Source: Solirubrobacterales bacterium (lineage in GTDB: Bacteria; Actinomycetota; Thermoleophilia; Solirubrobacterales; Solirubrobacteraceae). From it: a DNA stretch of 7,768 nucleotides. Location of the stretch: contig JAATFK010000636.1 of assembly GCA_015655225.1 (NCBI GenBank), positions 1 through 7,768 of the forward strand. Direction: 5' to 3'. Below, one piece after another: positions 5,274 through 7,768 of this stretch. Every line of letters begins with the position of its first letter. The stretch's first letter is position 1. The position numbers were made by a program, and so were the translations under genes. The notes beneath the pieces were generated by a model. It was not told the DNA's origin. It searched no databases and saw nothing but the letters and a program-made list of their open reading frames with translations.

Positions 5274-6329
5274 ATGGCCATCGATCCAGCACCCCCACAG
5301 ACCTCGCCCGCCGAGGTCGCGGACGCGCGCAACCGCGCCGCCGCCAGCGCTGCAGGTGAGCAGACGACCGGCATCTCGCCGTACCGGCTCGCGATGCGGC
5401 GCCTGCGCCGCAACAAGTCGGCGCTCGCCTTCGGCTTCCTCTTCATCGTGATCGTGATCCTGTGCCTGCTGGCCCCGGTCTACGCCAAGCACATCGCGCA
5501 CACGACCCCGACCGCGAACCACGTGACCGACACCGTCAAGGTCGGCGGCAAGATGAAGGACGTCGTCTCCCCGGACGGCCTCCCGATCGGCCCGACCTGG
5601 CACGGTCGCTTCTTCCTCGGCGCCGACGCGAACGGCCGCGACATCGCCGTCCGGCTGCTCTACGGCGGCCGCAACTCGCTCGAGATCGGCGCGATCGCCA
5701 CGCTCCTGACGATGATCCTGGCGATCATCATCGGCGTCGTCGCCGGCTTCTACCGCGGCGTCGTCGACAACGTGCTCTCCCGCATCCTCGACGTGATCTG
5801 GGCCTACCCGCCGGTCCTGCTGGGGATCGCGCTCGGCACCTCGCTGGCGCTCGGCGGGATCAACCTCGGCCTCTTCAAGCTGACCGGCAACTCGCTGCTG
5901 GTGCCGGCGTTCATCATCGGGATCGTCTACATCCCGTACGTCGCCAAGCCGCTGCGTGGACAGGTGCTCGGGCTGCGCGAGAGAGAGTACGTCGACGCCG
6001 CGCGCGTCCAGGGCGCCAGCTCGCTGCGGATCATGGTGACCGAGATCCTGCCGAACCTGGCCTCCTCGATCATCGTCTTCATCCCGCTGATCATCGCCAA
6101 CGCGATCCTGCTGGAGGCCGGCCTCTCCTACCTCGGCGCCGGCGTCCAGCCGCCGAACGCCTCCTGGGGCACCATGATCAGCGACGGCATCCACCTGCTG
6201 CCGAGCGCGATCCACCTCGTGTTCGTGCCGGGCATCATGCTCGTGCTGACGATCCTCGGGATCAACGTCTTCGGCGACGGCCTGCGGGACGCGCTCGACC
6301 CCCGCGCGAGAGTCCGGATCGACAGATGA
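5274..6329 (+). CDS. dppC: ABC transporter permease, DppC/OppC type
   Basis: This 351-residue protein is one of two channel subunits of the importer. The N-terminus (1-48) is polar and cytoplasmic, ending in the basic RLAMRRLRRNKSA of the OppC_N type. The first membrane segment is about 50-69. A long outer loop (70-115) leads to the family motif FLGADANGRDIAVRLLYGGR (114-133). Further segments follow near 137-158, 172-194, 209-226, 262-283 and 316-335. The EAA loop that docks on the ATPase is EYVDAARVQGASS (238-250), followed by EILPN. The end GDGLRDALDPR is typical. The ATG at 5274 has no clear Shine-Dalgarno, so expression may be lower than that of the binding protein. It precedes the DppB-type gene, the reverse of the usual B-C order, and its stop overlaps that gene's ATG (6326-6329). 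Confidence 0.93.
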   Translation: MAIDPAPPQTSPAEVADARNRAAASAAGEQTTGISPYRLAMRRLRRNKSALAFGFLFIVIVILCLLAPVYAKHIAHTTPTANHVTDTVKVGGKMKDVVSPDGLPIGPTWHGRFFLGADANGRDIAVRLLYGGRNSLEIGAIATLLTMILAIIIGVVAGFYRGVVDNVLSRILDVIWAYPPVLLGIALGTSLALGGINLGLFKLTGNSLLVPAFIIGIVYIPYVAKPLRGQVLGLREREYVDAARVQGASSLRIMVTEILPNLASSIIVFIPLIIANAILLEAGLSYLGAGVQPPNASWGTMISDGIHLLPSAIHLVFVPGIMLVLTILGINVFGDGLRDALDPRARVRIDR

Positions 6330-7273
6330 TCCGCTTCATCATCCGCCGCCTGATCGCGATGGTGCTCGTGATGTTCGCGATCTCCGTCCTCACCTTCCTG
6401 ATCTTCCAGGCGATCCCGAACGGCGACCCGGCCGCGCGCCTCGCCGGCCGCACCTCGACGCCGGAGACGGTCGCCGCGATCCGCAAGACGTGGGGCTTCG
6501 ACAAGCCGATCTACGTCCAGTACGAGAAGACGATGGGCAGAGTCTTCTCCGGCAAGGTGATCTCCTACAGCCAGCAGGTCAACGTCCTGAGCCAGATCAA
6601 GCAGGATCTGCCGGCGACGCTCTCGCTGTCGATCGGCGCGGGCTTGATCTGGCTGTTCCTCGGGATCGTCTTCGGGCTCTTCAGCGCGATCAGAGCAGGG
6701 AGGTTCACCGATCGTGCGCTGACGGTACTTGCGTTAGTCGGTGTCTCGACCCCGGTCTTCGTGATCGGGGCGGTCCTGCTGTACTTCCTCGCATTCAAGG
6801 TGCAGGCCTTCCCGAACGGCGGCTACACGCCCCTGACGAAGGATCCCGTGCAGTGGCTCTACCACCTGATCCTGCCGTGGTTCGCGCTCTCGGTGCTGTT
6901 CATCGGCGTCTACTCGCGCGTGCTGCGCGGCAACGTGCTCGACACGATGAGCGAGGACTACGTGCGCACGGCGCGGGCGAAGGGGCTCTCGGAGCGCCGC
7001 GTGCTCGTCCGCCACGTCCTGCGCAACTCGCTGATCCCGATCATCTCGCTGTGGGGCCTGGACTTCGCGGCCGTGATCGGCGGCGGCGCGATCCTCACCG
7101 AATCGGTCTTCAACCTGCACGGCGTCGGCCAGTACGCGGCCGACTCGATCGCCCAGCTCGACGTGCCGCCGGTGCTCGTCGTCGTCATGTTCGGCGCCTT
7201 CGCCGTCGTATTGCTCAGCGCCGTCACCGACGTGATCTTCGCCCTCCTCGACCCACGGATCCGCCTCTCATGA
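6326..7273 (+). CDS. dppB: ABC transporter permease, DppB/OppB type
   Basis: This 315-residue partner of the DppC-type subunit completes the membrane channel. It starts with the classic MIRFIIRRLI lead and a first membrane segment (about 8-30) ending in QAIPNGDP. Other segments lie near 99-121, 132-157, 178-197, 240-262 and 284-306. The EAA loop is DYVRTARAKGLSERRVLVRH (211-230), followed by VLRNSLIP; the end DVIFALLDPRIRLS is typical. The length is normal. It starts by a 4-nt ATGA overlap with the gene before and ends by another with the ATPase gene (7270-7273), so the three are probably translated together. A short patch near 6700-6740 uses less GC-rich codons, including AGG and a TTA leucine codon at 6734-6736 (L137). 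Confidence 0.94.
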   Translation: MIRFIIRRLIAMVLVMFAISVLTFLIFQAIPNGDPAARLAGRTSTPETVAAIRKTWGFDKPIYVQYEKTMGRVFSGKVISYSQQVNVLSQIKQDLPATLSLSIGAGLIWLFLGIVFGLFSAIRAGRFTDRALTVLALVGVSTPVFVIGAVLLYFLAFKVQAFPNGGYTPLTKDPVQWLYHLILPWFALSVLFIGVYSRVLRGNVLDTMSEDYVRTARAKGLSERRVLVRHVLRNSLIPIISLWGLDFAAVIGGGAILTESVFNLHGVGQYAADSIAQLDVPPVLVVVMFGAFAVVLLSAVTDVIFALLDPRIRLS

Positions 7274-7768
7274 GTGACCACCTGCTCGACGTCGAGGACC
7301 TGCGCGTCTCCTTCCGCACCGAGGAAGGGCTCGTGCACGCCGTCGACGGCGTCTCGTTCCACGTCGACCCCGGCGAGGTGCTCGCGATCGTCGGCGAGTC
7401 CGGCTCCGGCAAGTCCGTCACCGGCATGACGCTGATGGGCCTGACGCGCTCGCCGAACTCGTACTTCGATGGCTCCGCGAGACTCAACGGCAAGGAGCTG
7501 GTGACCGCGAGCGACAGCGACCTGCGCAAGATCCGCGGCGCCGAGATCGCGATGGTCTTCCAGGACCCGATGACCGCCCTCAACCCGGTCCAGCACATCG
7601 GCGACCAGATCGTGGAGCAGATCCGCGCGCACGACTCGAAGATCTCGAAGGGGGCCGCGCTCGACCGCGCGGTCGACCTGATGGAGCGCGTCGGCGTGCC
7701 GCGCGCGAAGGAGCGGCTGCGCTCCTACCCGCACGAGTTCTCCGGCGGCATGCGCCAGCGCGTGATGA
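7270..7768 (+). CDS. dppD: ABC transporter ATP-binding protein, DppD/OppD type (3' end outside window)
   Basis: The first 166 residues are present; the frame is open at the window edge. Family members are about 320-350 residues, so roughly half is missing. The Walker A motif is GESGSGKS (42-49), the Q-loop MVFQDPMTALNP (96-107, Q98) and the ABC signature FSGGMRQRV (157-165). The DppD/OppD-specific start LDVEDLRVSFRTEEGLVHAVDGVSF is clear, though Walker B and the C-terminal oligopeptide-transporter domain lie outside. It hydrolyses ATP at the cytoplasmic face to drive import through the two permeases, probably as a heterodimer with a DppF-type ATPase expected next. It starts by an ATGA overlap with the DppB-type gene and has no strong ribosome binding site, so translation is likely coupled. 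Confidence 0.95.
   Translation, partial: MSDHLLDVEDLRVSFRTEEGLVHAVDGVSFHVDPGEVLAIVGESGSGKSVTGMTLMGLTRSPNSYFDGSARLNGKELVTASDSDLRKIRGAEIAMVFQDPMTALNPVQHIGDQIVEQIRAHDSKISKGAALDRAVDLMERVGVPRAKERLRSYPHEFSGGMRQRVM

Noticed and set aside
4431..6215. 594-residue minus-strand frame across binding protein and permease
   Set aside because: It is antisense to two confidently identified genes and made of Asp/Arg/Val repeats, the usual mirror of GC-rich coding sequence.
1..7768. A new defence system, mobile element, CRISPR array, tRNA or riboswitch
   Set aside because: No transposase, integrase, nuclease-helicase set, regular direct repeats, cloverleaf or recognisable riboswitch pattern was seen. The toxin-antitoxin pair is of a known type.

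Overview
The window is very GC-rich, with third codon positions dominated by G and C. It carries a type IB DNA topoisomerase, a VapBC-type toxin-antitoxin pair and a Dpp/Opp-type ABC importer with a lipoprotein binding protein. This fits a high-GC Gram-positive actinobacterium. The frequent AGA arginine codons and the style of the binding protein and DppC-type permease make Solirubrobacterales/Thermoleophilia (Conexibacter-like) my best guess. That placement is inference from memory of the group and was not tested by any search.

Left part (1-1927). The 3' end of an unidentified plus-strand gene (2-85) converges on a minus-strand block. In transcription order the block is topoisomerase IB (1927 down to 812), a ribbon-helix-helix antitoxin (740 down to 507) and a PIN-domain toxin (510 down to 103). 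The antitoxin and toxin share an ATGA overlap. The topoisomerase has all five expected active-site residues, with Asn in the place of the viral His, as in other bacterial enzymes.

Middle part (1928-3464). An 84-nt divergent region separates the topoisomerase from a plus-strand YihY/BrkB-family membrane protein (2012-2968). A strong 13-bp inverted repeat (2986-3013) lies between it and a convergent 47-residue hydrophobic protein on the minus strand (3186 down to 3043). The 278-nt gap 3187-3464 is the largest stretch without a gene. It holds two dyads and the presumed promoter region of the transporter operon.

Right part (3465-7768). This is an ABC peptide-type import operon: lipoprotein substrate-binding protein, then a nested hairpin in the 99-nt gap, then DppC-type permease, DppB-type permease and a DppD-type ATPase cut by the window end. 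The last three genes are joined by ATGA overlaps. The binding protein would capture substrate outside the membrane and hand it to the DppB/DppC channel, which is powered by DppD and probably a DppF-type partner beyond the window. The substrate (di- or oligopeptide, or another ligand of this family) cannot be read from the sequence.

I found no mobile element, CRISPR array, RNA gene or clearly new system. The most unusual signal is arginine codon use in the binding protein: 26 of 36 Arg codons are AGA by my hand count, against about 6 of 56 in the three genes after it.
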